A stretch of DNA of 64,000 nucleotides from Bosea sp. 29B (GTDB taxonomy: Bacteria > Pseudomonadota > Alphaproteobacteria > Rhizobiales > Beijerinckiaceae). The notes below the pieces were generated by a model. That model saw only the letters and a program-made list of their open reading frames with translations, ran no database searches and was not told where the DNA came from. Positions within the stretch are counted from its first letter, which is position 1, and every line of letters begins with the position of its first letter. The translations under genes and the position numbers were made by a program. The DNA lies in assembly GCF_902506165.1 (NCBI RefSeq), contig NZ_LR733817.1, forward strand, positions 1,897,947 to 1,961,946. Reading direction: 5' to 3'. Positions 8,890 to 17,793 of this stretch are shown piece by piece.

Positions 8890-8946
8890 GACGCCCAGTC
8901 CAGGACCGGCTCCGGTCGGTCCTGCGACATGTGTGGAAGCGCTCCC

Positions 8947-9828
8947 ATGACACTCGCGATCGACCGCAACGATCCCGCCATCGCTGCTCATGCCGATCTC
9001 TACCGGCGCGAAATGGCAGCCAAGCGGCTCCAGACCTTGCTCGGCGCGGCGGTCTTCATCGCCTGCGTCGTGCTCGCCGGCATCGGCTCCGAGGTCGATA
9101 TCGCGAAGTTTGCCGCGAATGCCTGGCGCTTCCCGAAATACATCCTCGAGACCATGCCGACGCTGCGCTTCGCCACGTTCGGGGCTGATCTCAAGGAATG
9201 GTACTGGGGTCTCAACGGCTGGCTGAAGCTGCTCTGGCAGACCTTGCTGATCGCCTATGTCGGTACCGTGCTCGGCGTGATCGGCGGCTTCCTGCTCTGC
9301 TTCGCCGCCGCCAGCAATCTCGGCCGCTTGCCCTGGCTGCGCTGGGTGACGCGCCGCTTCCTCGAATTCTGCCGCACCGTCCCCGAGATCGTCTTCGCGC
9401 TGATCTTCGTCATCGCCTTCGGCCTCGGTCCGCTGCCGGGCGTGCTCGCCATCGCCATCCACACCATGGGTGCGATGGGCAAGCTCTTCTCCGAGGTGGT
9501 CGAGAACATCGACATGAAGCCGGTCGACGGTCTGACCGCCACAGGCGCCGGCTGGTGGCAGACCATCCGCTTTGCCGTGGTGCCGCAGGTGCTGTCGAAC
9601 TTCGCCAGCTACGCGCTGCTGCGCTTCGAGATCAACGTCCGCGGCGCCTCGATCATGGGCTTCGTCGGCGCCGGCGGCATCGGGCAGGACCTGATCGAGG
9701 CGATCCGCAAATTCTACTTCACCGATGTCAGCGCCATCCTCTTGCTGATCATCGTCACGGTGATGCTGATCGACTACGGAACCGAGCGCCTGCGCCATGC
9801 GCTGCTCAGCCTGGAGCACGGCAAATGA
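8947..9828 (+). CDS. phnE: Phosphonate ABC transporter permease PhnE (first copy)
   Basis: 293-residue inner-membrane permease with about six hydrophobic segments and the binding-protein-dependent transport signature (VVENIDMKPVDGLTATGAGWWQTIRFAVVPQVL, the EAA loop that contacts PhnC). The ATG at 8947 follows GTGGAAG; an upstream in-frame ATG at 8929 would add six residues. Its stop overlaps the next phnE start (ATGA). The two PhnE proteins probably form a heterodimeric channel. Confidence 0.92.
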   Translation: MTLAIDRNDPAIAAHADLYRREMAAKRLQTLLGAAVFIACVVLAGIGSEVDIAKFAANAWRFPKYILETMPTLRFATFGADLKEWYWGLNGWLKLLWQTLLIAYVGTVLGVIGGFLLCFAAASNLGRLPWLRWVTRRFLEFCRTVPEIVFALIFVIAFGLGPLPGVLAIAIHTMGAMGKLFSEVVENIDMKPVDGLTATGAGWWQTIRFAVVPQVLSNFASYALLRFEINVRGASIMGFVGAGGIGQDLIEAIRKFYFTDVSAILLLIIVTVMLIDYGTERLRHALLSLEHGK

Positions 9829-10679
9829 CGCTCGCCCTCTCCGCTGCCGACCGCGCCGCGCTGATCGCCCGCCACAAGACCGCGATCGACGGCTCGCTGA
9901 AGACGAAGCTGATCACGATCGCCGTCGTCGGCGGTCTCCTCGGGCTCTTCCTCTACGGGCTGACGACGCTCGAGACCTCGCTCTGGAAGATCCTCAGCGG
10001 CTTTTCCAATCTCGGCACCTTCGTGGTGCTGATGCTGCCGCCCGATCCCGGCTCGTTCGCTCGCGCTATCATCTTCATCAAGGCGCTGTTCGAGACCATC
10101 GCCATCGCCTTCCTCGGCACGATCCTGGCGGCGATCCTCGCCTTCCCGCTCGGTTTCCTCGCCGCCAAGAACGTCGTCGCCAACCGCGTCGTGCATTTCC
10201 TGGCGCGCCGCTCGATGGACACGGTGCGCGGCGTCGACGCGCTGATCTGGGCTCTGATCTGGGTCAATGTCGTTGGCCTAGGCCCTTTCGCCGGCATGCT
10301 CGCGATCATGACCAGCGATCTCGGGGCCTTCGGCAAACTGTTCTCCGAGGCGATCGAATCTGCCGACCGCAAGCCCGTCGAGGGCGTCACCTCGGTCGGC
10401 GGCGGCAAGTTCCACGAGATCCGCTTCGGCCTGATCCCGCAGGTGCTGCCGGTGATCGCCAGTCAGGTGCTCTACTACATCGAGTCGAACACCCGCTCCT
10501 CGACCATCATCGGCATCGTCGGCGCCGGCGGCATCGGCCTCTATCTCGCCGAGACCATCCGCACGCTCGAATGGCAGCAGGTCTCGTTCCTGATCCTGCT
10601 GGTCCTGGCGGCGGTGACCGCGATCGACTTCCTCTCAAGCAAGCTGCGCTTCGCCATCATCGGCAAGCGCGCGATCTGA
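9825..10679 (+). CDS. phnE: Phosphonate ABC transporter permease PhnE (second copy)
   Basis: 284-residue permease paralogous to the preceding gene. It has an N-terminal cytoplasmic stretch, about six TM helices and the EAA loop (AIESADRKPVEGVTSVGGGKFHEIRFGLIPQVL). Start ATG is inside the 4-nt ATGA overlap with the first phnE, implying coupled translation. Last gene of the transport operon; the 164-bp gap behind it contains no further gene. Confidence 0.92.
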   Translation: MTLALSAADRAALIARHKTAIDGSLKTKLITIAVVGGLLGLFLYGLTTLETSLWKILSGFSNLGTFVVLMLPPDPGSFARAIIFIKALFETIAIAFLGTILAAILAFPLGFLAAKNVVANRVVHFLARRSMDTVRGVDALIWALIWVNVVGLGPFAGMLAIMTSDLGAFGKLFSEAIESADRKPVEGVTSVGGGKFHEIRFGLIPQVLPVIASQVLYYIESNTRSSTIIGIVGAGGIGLYLAETIRTLEWQQVSFLILLVLAAVTAIDFLSSKLRFAIIGKRAI

Positions 10680-10777
10680 TCCATCTCTTTCCCGGCCGGC
10701 GCGACAGGCCCGGCCAGGAAGGGGGGGACCACCAGTCTCAGGCGAGACCTGTGCTATTCTGCATAATCTCAAGGCAA

Positions 10778-10794
10778 CATCACATATCGTGATG
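10778..10794. promoter_or_regulatory. 17-bp operator-like palindrome upstream of the GST gene
   Basis: CATCAC-atatc-GTGATG, a perfect dyad 49 bp before the GST start in an AT-richer stretch. Its size suits a dimeric HTH repressor (GntR, MarR or LysR type). The cognate protein is unknown. Confidence 0.4.
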
Positions 10795-10843
10795 CGCCAT
10801 CGCACAAGCTATCTCATCGGCATCCACACTTTGGAGCAAGCCG

Positions 10844-11476
10844 ATGACCCCGATCGACCTCTACACCTACCAGACCCCGAACGGCCATAAGGCCTCGATC
10901 ATGCTCGAGGAAACCGGGCTGCCATATGCCGTCACTGTCATCGACATCGAGGCGGGCGAGCAGCACCGGCCGAGCTTCCTGGCGCTCAACCCGAGCAACA
11001 AGATCCCGGTCATCGTCGACCACGACCATGACCGGACGATCTTCGAGTCCGGCGCGATCCTGCTCTATCTCGCCGAGCGCTCCGGCGTGCTCCAGCCCAA
11101 CGGCCCGCAGGCGCTAAGCAAGACGCTGCAATGGAGTTTCTTCCAGGCGGCGCATGTCGGGCCGATGATCGGCCAGCTCTGGCATTTCAAGATCTTCGCC
11201 AAGGAGAAGCTGCCCTACGCGATCGAACGCTATGAGCGGGAGACCGCCCGCATCCTGCGCGTCCTCGACGGCGAATTGGCGCTGCGGCCTTATCTGGTCG
11301 AAGCCAGCTACGGCATCGCCGACATCATGGTCTGGCCCTGGATCGACGCCCTGCCCAAGCTCGGCCTGAGCCTCGCCGAGACCCCTCACCTCAAGCGCTG
11401 GCACGAGACGATCGCGGCCCGCCCCGCCGTGCGGCGCGGCCTTGCCGTGCCGGCGCTCGCGCACGCCGACGCCTGA
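10844..11476 (+). CDS. Glutathione S-transferase, YfcG/YghU (nu-class) type
   Basis: 210-residue cytoplasmic GST. The N-terminal thioredoxin-fold domain contains TPNGHK (residues 11-16), the nu-class signature in which the Thr/Asn pair contacts glutathione instead of a Tyr or Ser. This is followed by NPSNKIPVIVDHD and ESGAILLYLAE (gamma-glutamyl binding), then an all-helical C-terminal domain (YGIADIMVWPW). Family members act as disulfide-bond oxidoreductases or peroxidases on glutathione and organic hydroperoxides. The ATG at 10844 is preceded by TTGGAGCAAGCCG. Confidence 0.88.
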   Translation: MTPIDLYTYQTPNGHKASIMLEETGLPYAVTVIDIEAGEQHRPSFLALNPSNKIPVIVDHDHDRTIFESGAILLYLAERSGVLQPNGPQALSKTLQWSFFQAAHVGPMIGQLWHFKIFAKEKLPYAIERYERETARILRVLDGELALRPYLVEASYGIADIMVWPWIDALPKLGLSLAETPHLKRWHETIAARPAVRRGLAVPALAHADA

Positions 11477-11504
11477 GCGCATCGCTTCCGACAGGATTTT
11501 CGTC

Positions 11505-12425
11505 ATGGATACCCTCTTCATCCCGCTTTCCCTCGCCGCCGGCGGCCTGCTGGCGGTGCAGGCCGGCGCCAATGCGCAATTGTCGAAAGCGACCGGCAGC
11601 CCCTTCGCCGCGACGACGATCCAGGTCGTCCTCGCCGCCCTCCTCCTGCTGATTGTTGCGATCGCGACCGGCACGGCCGCCGCTTTCGGCGGACTGCGAG
11701 CCGTGCCCTGGTGGCATGCGATCGGCGGCGTCGCGACGGCGCTCTATGTCGCCTCGACCATCCTGGTCTTCCCGAGGCTTGGCGCCGTCGTCGCGGTCGG
11801 CCTGTTCATCGCCGGCCAGATGCTGGCCTCGCTCGGGCTCGACAGCTTCGGCCTGCTCGGCGTGCCCCAGCAGGCACCGAAGCCCGCCACACTGATCGGC
11901 ACAGCCGCAGTGCTCGTCGGTGTGATCGCGATCGTCTTCGGCCAGAAGGGCGCGACCAAGGAACTCTCCGGCTCCAAGCTCGGCTGGATGCTGCTCGCCC
12001 TCGTTGCCGGCGCGGTTCTGCCGGTACAGGGCGCGATCAACGGGCTGCTGCGACAGGATCTCGGCGCGCCCTTCGTCGTCGGCACGATCAGCTTCGCGGT
12101 CGCGACCCTCTCGATGATCGTGGTGCTGCTGCTGACCTTGCTGACAGGCGGCGCGAAGCCCCAGCTCGGCGGCCTCCGGACCATGCCCTGGTGGGGCTGG
12201 ATCGGCGCGGTCTGCGGCGCGACCTATGTCACCACCGTGTTCGTCGCGATCCCCGCCATCGGCACCGCCGCCACCGTCGGCCTGACCGTCGCCGGCCAGC
12301 AGATCGTCTCGCTCTTCGTCGATCGCCATGGCTGGTTCCGCCTGCCCCAGCGCGAGATCTCGGCCCTGCGCTTTGCCGGCGTCGTAGTCCTGCTGCTCGG
12401 CGTCGCCGCGATCAAGGTCTTCTGA
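11505..12425 (+). CDS. DMT-superfamily transporter with duplicated DUF606/YdcZ domain
   Basis: 306-residue integral membrane protein made of two homologous halves (about 1-145 and 155-305). Each half begins with a GA(I/N)NAQLxK/GAINGLLRQ-type motif and contains PWWHAIGGV / PWWGWIGAV, the PF04657 (YdcZ) hallmark, with about ten TM helices in total. YdcZ domains are usually single and paired; here two are fused. Substrate unknown. Start ATG follows AGGA; the gene lies 28 nt after the GST gene and is likely co-transcribed with it. Confidence 0.85.
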   Translation: MDTLFIPLSLAAGGLLAVQAGANAQLSKATGSPFAATTIQVVLAALLLLIVAIATGTAAAFGGLRAVPWWHAIGGVATALYVASTILVFPRLGAVVAVGLFIAGQMLASLGLDSFGLLGVPQQAPKPATLIGTAAVLVGVIAIVFGQKGATKELSGSKLGWMLLALVAGAVLPVQGAINGLLRQDLGAPFVVGTISFAVATLSMIVVLLLTLLTGGAKPQLGGLRTMPWWGWIGAVCGATYVTTVFVAIPAIGTAATVGLTVAGQQIVSLFVDRHGWFRLPQREISALRFAGVVVLLLGVAAIKVF

Positions 12426-12438
12426 CCTTCAGCTCTCT

Positions 12439-12461
12439 GACGGCGCCAGTCCGGCGCCGTC
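12439..12461 (+). terminator. 9-bp hairpin before the SMR transporter gene
   Basis: GACGGCGCC, loop agtcc, GGCGCCGTC. It has no U-tract, so it may be an attenuator or an mRNA stabiliser rather than a strong intrinsic terminator. The loop does not carry the ACGR tetraloop of guanidine-II riboswitches. Confidence 0.4.
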
Positions 12462-12485
12462 CTCCCCGTTCCAAGGAAACATCTC

Positions 12486-12803
12486 ATGCCCTGGTTGCTG
12501 CTCACCGGAGCCGGACTGCTCGAGATCGTCTGGGCGATCGCGCTGAAGCAGGCCGATGGCTTCACCCGCTTCTGGCCGAGCCTGATTGGCATCGTCTCGG
12601 CGATCGTCAGCTTCGTCATGCTCTCGCTGGCACTGAAGCAATTGCCTGTTGGAACCGCCTATGCGGTCTGGGTCGGCATCGGCGCGCTCGGTGTCGCCAT
12701 CGCCGGCATCGCCGCCCTCGGCGAAAGCGCCTCGCCCATGCGCCTTGGCCTGCTCGCGCTGATCCTGATCGGCGTGATCGGCCTCAAGCTGGTCGAGGCC
12801 TGA
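12486..12803 (+). CDS. sugE: Small multidrug resistance family transporter, SugE/Gdx type
   Basis: 105 residues, four TM helices, with the essential TM1 glutamate in [15 protein letters not shown] and the SugE/Gdx motif [17 protein letters not shown]. This subfamily (Gdx) exports guanidinium in exchange for protons, rather than the polyaromatic cations exported by EmrE. The ATG at 12486 follows CAAGGAAAC. It sits 60 nt after the DMT transporter gene with a hairpin between, and converges on the LysR gene (5-nt gap). Confidence 0.88.
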   Translation: MPWLLLTGAGLLEIVWAIALKQADGFTRFWPSLIGIVSAIVSFVMLSLALKQLPVGTAYAVWVGIGALGVAIAGIAALGESASPMRLGLLALILIGVIGLKLVEA

Positions 12804-12808
12804 TCCTC

Positions 12809-13711
12809 TCAAGCGGAGGGCGTGATCTCGCCCTCCAGCAGGGCGCGGCGCTTCCGGAAGGCGCCATAGGCGAAATCGGTGAAGGCGCGCACCCGCGCCG
12901 CGGCGCGCAGATCCTCGTGGGTCAGGATCCACAGAGCTGTCTCCATCTCCGGGATCGGGCGGCGCACACAGGCGAGAGCCGGGACGCTATCGCCGAGATA
13001 GCAGGGCAGCGCCACCAGACCTAAGCCCGCCACCGCCGCCTGCTGCATCGCCAGGAGCGAATCGGCCCGGAGCACGATCTCGCTCTTCGGCAGCTTCGCC
13101 TGCATCCAGCGCGCCACCGAGGTGCCGCCGAGCGTGTCGTCCGGCCCGACCCAGCGATGCTCGGCGAGGTCGGCATGATCGTGGCGCGCGAGATAGGCAG
13201 GCGCGGCGTAGATCGCGAAGACGATCCTGCCGACCCGGCGTCCGATCAGCGTCACTGGTGGATTGTCGGCGGTACGCAAGGCGACATCGGCATCGCGCTT
13301 GGTCAGGTTGAACATCAAATTGGAGACCGCGACCTCAAGGGCGATGCCGGGATGGGCCTCGCCGAACTCGGCCAGGATCTCCGGCAAGATCGAGCCCATC
13401 AACGTGTCGGTCGCGGTGATCCGAAGCGTACCGGAGAGGCGCAAATCCTGCCCCGCGATCCGGCGTTCGAGCTCAGTGACGGTGCCGGAGATGCTGCGTG
13501 CCGCCGCGACCAATTCCTCGCCGCCGGCCGTCAGCACATAGCCGGTCGGCAGGCGCTCGAACAGGCGTAAGGCCAGTTGCTGTTCGAAGGCGGCAATGCG
13601 CCTGAGCACGGTCGAATGGTTGACGCGCAATTCGCGCGCCGCGCCGGCAAGCGAGCCGGCATCCGCGACCGCGAGGACATAGCGCAAATCATCCCATTCG
13701 AGCGCGGCCAT
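12809..13711 (-). CDS. LysR-family transcriptional regulator
   Basis: 300 residues: an N-terminal winged HTH (about 5-65: LRYVLAVADAGSLAGAARELRVNHSTVLRRIAAFEQQLALRLFERL) and a periplasmic-binding-protein-like effector domain (about 90-290). It ends 5 nt from sugE in convergent orientation and is head-to-tail with kdsD, so its target is not obvious from position. No divergent neighbour is present, which is unusual for a LysR regulator. Confidence 0.9.
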   Translation of the reverse strand: MAALEWDDLRYVLAVADAGSLAGAARELRVNHSTVLRRIAAFEQQLALRLFERLPTGYVLTAGGEELVAAARSISGTVTELERRIAGQDLRLSGTLRITATDTLMGSILPEILAEFGEAHPGIALEVAVSNLMFNLTKRDADVALRTADNPPVTLIGRRVGRIVFAIYAAPAYLARHDHADLAEHRWVGPDDTLGGTSVARWMQAKLPKSEIVLRADSLLAMQQAAVAGLGLVALPCYLGDSVPALACVRRPIPEMETALWILTHEDLRAAARVRAFTDFAYGAFRKRRALLEGEITPSA

Positions 13712-13736
13712 AGGCCTCCTCGCCAGGTGCTAAGGA

Positions 13737-14708
13737 TCAGGCGACGCCCAGCGCCAGCAGGTCGTGGACATGGACGAGGCCGACAGGCCTGTCCTGCGCA
13801 TCGGCGACGATCAGCGCGGTGACGCGCAAACGGTTGACCATCTCCAGCGCCTCGGCGGTCAGCGCGTCCGGCGCGATCTTGCGCGGATCCCTGGTCATCA
13901 CGTCGCGCGCCAGACGCCCGCCCCAGCCGGCGCCGTGCTTGCGGCGCAGGTCACCGTCGGTGACGACGCCGGTGAGCTTGCCGTCGGCATCGATGACGAT
14001 GGCGCAGCCGAAGCCCTTGGCCGTGATCATCGAAACGACATCGGCCATCGCCGCCGTCTCGCCGACGACGGGCAGGCGCTCGCCGGAATGCATGATGGTC
14101 GCGACGGTCTTGAGCTGCGCTCCGAGCTTGCCGCCGGGGTGGTAGACGTAGAAATCCTGGCGCGAGAAGCCGCGCGCCTCCAGCAAGGCGACGGCGAGTG
14201 CATCGCCCAGCGCCATCTGCATCGTCGTCGAGGTCGTCGGCGCGAGCCCGTTCGGACAGGCCTCCAGCGCCTTGGGCAGGACGAGCGCGATGTCGGCCTC
14301 GCGGCCAAGCGCGCTGTCGCGATTGGCGGTGATCGCGATCAGCCCGACGCGGAAGCGGCGGGTGTAACCGACGATCGCCGAGAGCTCGGCGGCCTCGCCC
14401 GACCAGGACAAGGCGATGACGACATCCTCGGGTTGGACCATGCCGAGATCGCCATGGCTGGCCTCGGCCGGATGGACGAAATAGGAGGGCGTGCCGGTCG
14501 AGGCGAGCGTCGCCACGATCTTGCGGCCGACATGGCCGGACTTGCCCATGCCGGTGACGATCACCCGGCCCGAAGCAGCCCGGATCATTTCGACGGCGGC
14601 AATGAAGGGTTCGGCGAGGCCGTTGCCGATCGCTTCGTGCAAGGCGTCGAGCCCGGCGCGTTCGGTGGCGATGGTGCGAAGGGCGGAGGCGCTGATGGTC
14701 GCGGTCAT
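13737..14708 (-). CDS. kdsD: D-arabinose-5-phosphate isomerase, KdsD/KpsF/GutQ family
   Basis: 323 residues. The N-terminal SIS sugar-isomerase domain (about 30-190) has RVIVTGMGKSGHVGRKI and ALSWSGEAAEL, with the family motif GLAPTTSTTM. Two C-terminal CBS domains (about 205-320) end with VGLVHVHDLL. It converts ribulose-5-phosphate to arabinose-5-phosphate, the first step to KDO for lipopolysaccharide. The ATG at 14708 (after AGAGGCG) fits the family start; the longer in-frame start at 14759 would add 17 residues without similarity. Divergent from the outer-membrane protein gene. Confidence 0.92.
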   Translation of the reverse strand: MTATISASALRTIATERAGLDALHEAIGNGLAEPFIAAVEMIRAASGRVIVTGMGKSGHVGRKIVATLASTGTPSYFVHPAEASHGDLGMVQPEDVVIALSWSGEAAELSAIVGYTRRFRVGLIAITANRDSALGREADIALVLPKALEACPNGLAPTTSTTMQMALGDALAVALLEARGFSRQDFYVYHPGGKLGAQLKTVATIMHSGERLPVVGETAAMADVVSMITAKGFGCAIVIDADGKLTGVVTDGDLRRKHGAGWGGRLARDVMTRDPRKIAPDALTAEALEMVNRLRVTALIVADAQDRPVGLVHVHDLLALGVA

Positions 14709-14795
14709 GGAGCGCGCCTCTAGCACGGCGCAGGCCCGCCTGGCCACCGGCGCCGGCACATTGACGCGGCATTAACCCTCTTCGTTCTAACTCCA

Positions 14796-14803
14796 TTAAC
14801 CAT
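14796..14803 (+). promoter_or_regulatory. CtrA half-site-like motif TTAACCAT
   Basis: TTAACCAT lies 22 bp before the outer-membrane protein start, in the divergent gap with kdsD. It matches the CtrA half-site reported for alphaproteobacteria. An 8-mer alone is weak evidence. Confidence 0.3.
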
Positions 14804-14824
14804 GCGCGCCGACGCGGCGCGGAT

Positions 14825-16414
14825 ATGTCTTTGCCTCGCCGGAGCATCGTCGCGCCCGTGTCCCGTTTCGCCCAGATCTGCTGGCTGGCAGGCGTCGCAG
14901 GCTGCTGCGGCGTCGCCGGGCTGACGGCCTGGCCGGAGCAGGCTCTAGCGCAGACGCAGCCGGCCGATATGCCGGCACGCGCACGCACACCCACCTTGCG
15001 GACAGGCACGCCCGACTATGTCGCGCAAAGGCCGAGCCCGGCCCCCGGGACTGGGTCCGCCCTGCCTGATGGCGTCGAGGATGCGGCCCCCGCCCCTCGC
15101 GGCCGGTCCAGCGCGATCTCGCGCGGCCAGCCCGCACGCGCCAGCCAGCCTCTCCAGTCCTCGCGCCTGCGCGGCGTCACCCAGCGCCAGTTCCGTGCGC
15201 CACCGCGGACGGTGTCCAACCTGCCGCCGGCGCTCCCGCCGGCACCCGAACCGCGCAAGCGCAAGCGACCGGAGGAGGACCCTTACGCGCCGCTCGGCCT
15301 GCGGCTCGGCAATGTCATCCTGCGCCCGGCGATCACCGGCTCGGTCGGCTATGACAACAATCCCGAGCGCATTTCCGGGCCGAGCAAGGGCTCGCCGTTC
15401 ACCCGCACCGAGGGCGAGCTCGGCATCCAGTCCGACTGGAACGTGCACGAACTCACCGGCATGCTGCGCGGCGGCTACAGCCGCTATTATCGCAACGACA
15501 GCGCTTCGCGACCGGATGCGGAAGGCAACATGGCGCTGCGCCTCGACGCGACGCGCGACACTCGCATCCTGCTCGAATCGCGCCTGCGGCTCGACACGCA
15601 GCGCCCCGGCTCGCCCGACCTGACCTCCGCCGTGCAGGGCCGGCCGATGACCTGGAACTACGGCGCCGCGGCCGGCGTCACCCACGATTTCAACCGCCTG
15701 CAGGTGACCTTGCGTGGCGCAATCGACCGGCAGGACTACGAGGACGCCGAGCTCGGCAATGGCCGCAGGCTCAGCCAGGCCGACCGCAACCAGACGCAGT
15801 ACGGCCTGCGCCTGCGCGCGGCCTATGAGGTGACGCCGGGCTTCAAGCCCTTTGTCCAGGGCGAAGTCGACACCCGGCAGTTCGACGAGAAGGTCGATTC
15901 CAGCGGCTATATGCGCTCGTCCGACGGCTATACGCTTCGCCTCGGCTCGACCTTCGAGATCAGCCGCATGCTCACCGGCGAGGTGTCCGGCGGCTATCAG
16001 GACCGCAAATACGAGGATGGCCGCCTGCGGAACCTGCGCGGCTTCGTCGGCGATGCCGCGATCCTGTGGACACCGACGCCGCTGACCACGGTGACGCTGC
16101 GCGGCTCAGCCGAGCTCGGCGACACCACCATCCCCGGCTCGAGCGGCACGACGGCGCGCCGCGTCGGTCTCGAGGTGGCGCATGCGCTCCGCCGCAACCT
16201 GACCGTCACCGGCTTCACCACCTTCAGCCGTACCGAATATGACGGCCAGGACCTGCGCGAGAACCTGTCGACCATCGGCGCCAGGATCGAATACAAGCTG
16301 ACCCGGACCTTCGCGATCCGCGCCAGCTTCACCCATGAGCGGCTGAACTCGACCAATCAGGGCTCGGACTACACCGCGAATGTCGCCCAGGTAGGCTTGA
16401 GGGTGCAGTTCTGA
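14825..16414 (+). CDS. Outer-membrane beta-barrel protein (BBP2_2-like)
   Basis: 529 residues: signal peptide with cleavage near TAWPEQALAQ, a Pro/Arg-rich periplasmic linker (about 45-150), then about 370 residues of alternating amphipathic beta-strands from LGNVILRPAITGSVGYDNNP to a terminal Phe (AQVGLRVQF), the outer-membrane insertion signal. It resembles the PF10082 group, often found with exopolysaccharide or envelope genes. Function unknown. The ATG at 14825 has no good Shine-Dalgarno sequence, so the exact start is uncertain. Confidence 0.8.
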   Translation: MSLPRRSIVAPVSRFAQICWLAGVAGCCGVAGLTAWPEQALAQTQPADMPARARTPTLRTGTPDYVAQRPSPAPGTGSALPDGVEDAAPAPRGRSSAISRGQPARASQPLQSSRLRGVTQRQFRAPPRTVSNLPPALPPAPEPRKRKRPEEDPYAPLGLRLGNVILRPAITGSVGYDNNPERISGPSKGSPFTRTEGELGIQSDWNVHELTGMLRGGYSRYYRNDSASRPDAEGNMALRLDATRDTRILLESRLRLDTQRPGSPDLTSAVQGRPMTWNYGAAAGVTHDFNRLQVTLRGAIDRQDYEDAELGNGRRLSQADRNQTQYGLRLRAAYEVTPGFKPFVQGEVDTRQFDEKVDSSGYMRSSDGYTLRLGSTFEISRMLTGEVSGGYQDRKYEDGRLRNLRGFVGDAAILWTPTPLTTVTLRGSAELGDTTIPGSSGTTARRVGLEVAHALRRNLTVTGFTTFSRTEYDGQDLRENLSTIGARIEYKLTRTFAIRASFTHERLNSTNQGSDYTANVAQVGLRVQF

Positions 16415-16427
16415 CGGCGCCGGGCTC

Positions 16428-17048
16428 TCAGCCCTCGTACTTCTCCAGGAACGCCTCGACGCTCAATGCCCGGAAGTCGTCGAGCGCGACGCGTAGTTGC
16501 GCATGCTCCCAATCCCACCAGGCCAGCGCCTTCAGCCGCTCCGCGATCTCCTCCGGAAAGCGCCGGCGAATGATGCGGGCCGGGTTGCCGGCGACGATGG
16601 TGTAGTCGGGCACGTCCTTGGTCACGACCGCGCCACCCGCGACGACCGCGCCAGTGCCGATGCTGCGGCCGGCGAGCACGATGGCGCCGTGGCCGATCCA
16701 GACATCATGGCCGATCGCGACAGGCGTCGAGCGGCGCCAGTCGAAGAAGGCGGCCTCGTCCTGCGCATCCTCGAAATAGGCGCTGGCGCGATAGGTGAAA
16801 TGCGCCTGGCTCGCCCGCTGCATCGGGTGGTTGCCGGGGTTGATGCGGGTATGGGCCGCAATCGAGCAGAACTTGCCGATCGTCGTGTAGATGATGTTGG
16901 AATCGTTCACGATATAGGAATAGTCGCCCAACGTCGATTCCGCGAAGACGGTGCGGGCGCCGATCTCGGTATAGCGGCCGAGCACGGCGTCGCGAACGTT
17001 CGCGGTCGAGTCGATCACGGGAGCAAGCCCGAGCTTCTTGCCTGCCAT
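16428..17048 (-). CDS. Phosphonate-operon hexapeptide-repeat acetyltransferase family protein
   Basis: 206-residue left-handed beta-helix protein with many hexapeptide turns ([55 protein letters not shown]) and the xenobiotic-acetyltransferase-type ending [13 protein letters not shown]. This matches the hexapeptide transferase family associated with phosphonate metabolism (TIGR03308). It is the last gene of the phn run, 36 nt after the DUF1045 gene. It may acetylate an aminophosphonate, as PhnO does in E. coli, although PhnO has an unrelated GNAT fold. Confidence 0.85.
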   Translation of the reverse strand: MAGKKLGLAPVIDSTANVRDAVLGRYTEIGARTVFAESTLGDYSYIVNDSNIIYTTIGKFCSIAAHTRINPGNHPMQRASQAHFTYRASAYFEDAQDEAAFFDWRRSTPVAIGHDVWIGHGAIVLAGRSIGTGAVVAGGAVVTKDVPDYTIVAGNPARIIRRRFPEEIAERLKALAWWDWEHAQLRVALDDFRALSVEAFLEKYEG

Positions 17049-17084
17049 GACAGGGCTCCTCGCGAGATATGGCTGCGCCCGGCC

Positions 17085-17786
17085 TCAGCCGAGGGGGAAG
17101 CTGTCGAGCAGCACGAAGCGGCTGCTGCGGCTCTGCTGCTTGAAGATGCCGACGCGGTCGATCGTGACGGGTTGGGCGGGCACGGCGTCCCTGTATGCCA
17201 AAGCCAGCAGCGCCGCGACGGGCTTGACTTGCTCGTCCGGCAGCGAGCCGGTCAGGGTCATGTGGAAACGGAAGGCGTCGCCGACATAGGGGTAGCCATA
17301 GGCTTCGAGATAGGCCCGGTGCGCCGGGGTCAGCGGGCTCTGCAGGCGCCGGGCCAGATCGGCGTCCGACAATGGGGCGCGGAAAGGCTCGAAGGCCTGG
17401 ACGATGTCGAAGGCGAAGCGCTGCAGCTCTTCGCTCGGCTCCGACGGGGTCAGCGCGATGAAGCGGCCGAGCGCGTTGACCGACAGCCCGGCGAGTCGGA
17501 CCGGAGCACGGCCGGCGACATAATTGCGGGCAAAGGCACGCAAGGCGCCCTCGTTGCGGCCATTGGCGAGCTCGAACGGCGCCTTCAGCGTGGCGTGGAA
17601 GCCGTAGCGGCGCGGCTCGGCGGTCACGTCCGACCAATCGACCTCTTCGCAGCCCTCCGGGACGGAAAAGTCGATATCCGCACCGGTGACGGCGTCATAG
17701 CCCAGCGTCCCGCTGCCGAAGCGCCAGAGAGCGCTGTCGGCGGCGGGAGCGTAGTAGAGCGCGTAGCGCGGCGCGGTCTCGATCAT
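17085..17786 (-). CDS. DUF1045 phosphonate-operon protein, 2H phosphoesterase-like
   Basis: 233 residues with two HxTL motifs, His64-Ala-Thr-Leu and His175-Met-Thr-Leu, the signature of the 2H phosphoesterase fold, whose members open 2',3'- or 1,2-cyclic phosphates. The family (TIGR03223) is confined to phn operons. Neither phnP (cyclic phosphodiesterase) nor phnN (ribose-1,5-bisphosphokinase) is encoded here. A role in opening 5-phosphoribosyl-1,2-cyclic phosphate, the C-P lyase product, is therefore attractive, but it is an inference. It starts 7 nt after phnM. Confidence 0.85.
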   Translation of the reverse strand: MIETAPRYALYYAPAADSALWRFGSGTLGYDAVTGADIDFSVPEGCEEVDWSDVTAEPRRYGFHATLKAPFELANGRNEGALRAFARNYVAGRAPVRLAGLSVNALGRFIALTPSEPSEELQRFAFDIVQAFEPFRAPLSDADLARRLQSPLTPAHRAYLEAYGYPYVGDAFRFHMTLTGSLPDEQVKPVAALLALAYRDAVPAQPVTIDRVGIFKQQSRSSRFVLLDSFPLG

Positions 17787-17793
17787 GCTGCGC

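Noticed and set aside
12426..12485. Guanidine-II riboswitch before sugE
   Set aside because: Only one hairpin is present and its loop is agtcc, not the paired ACGR loops that define the motif.
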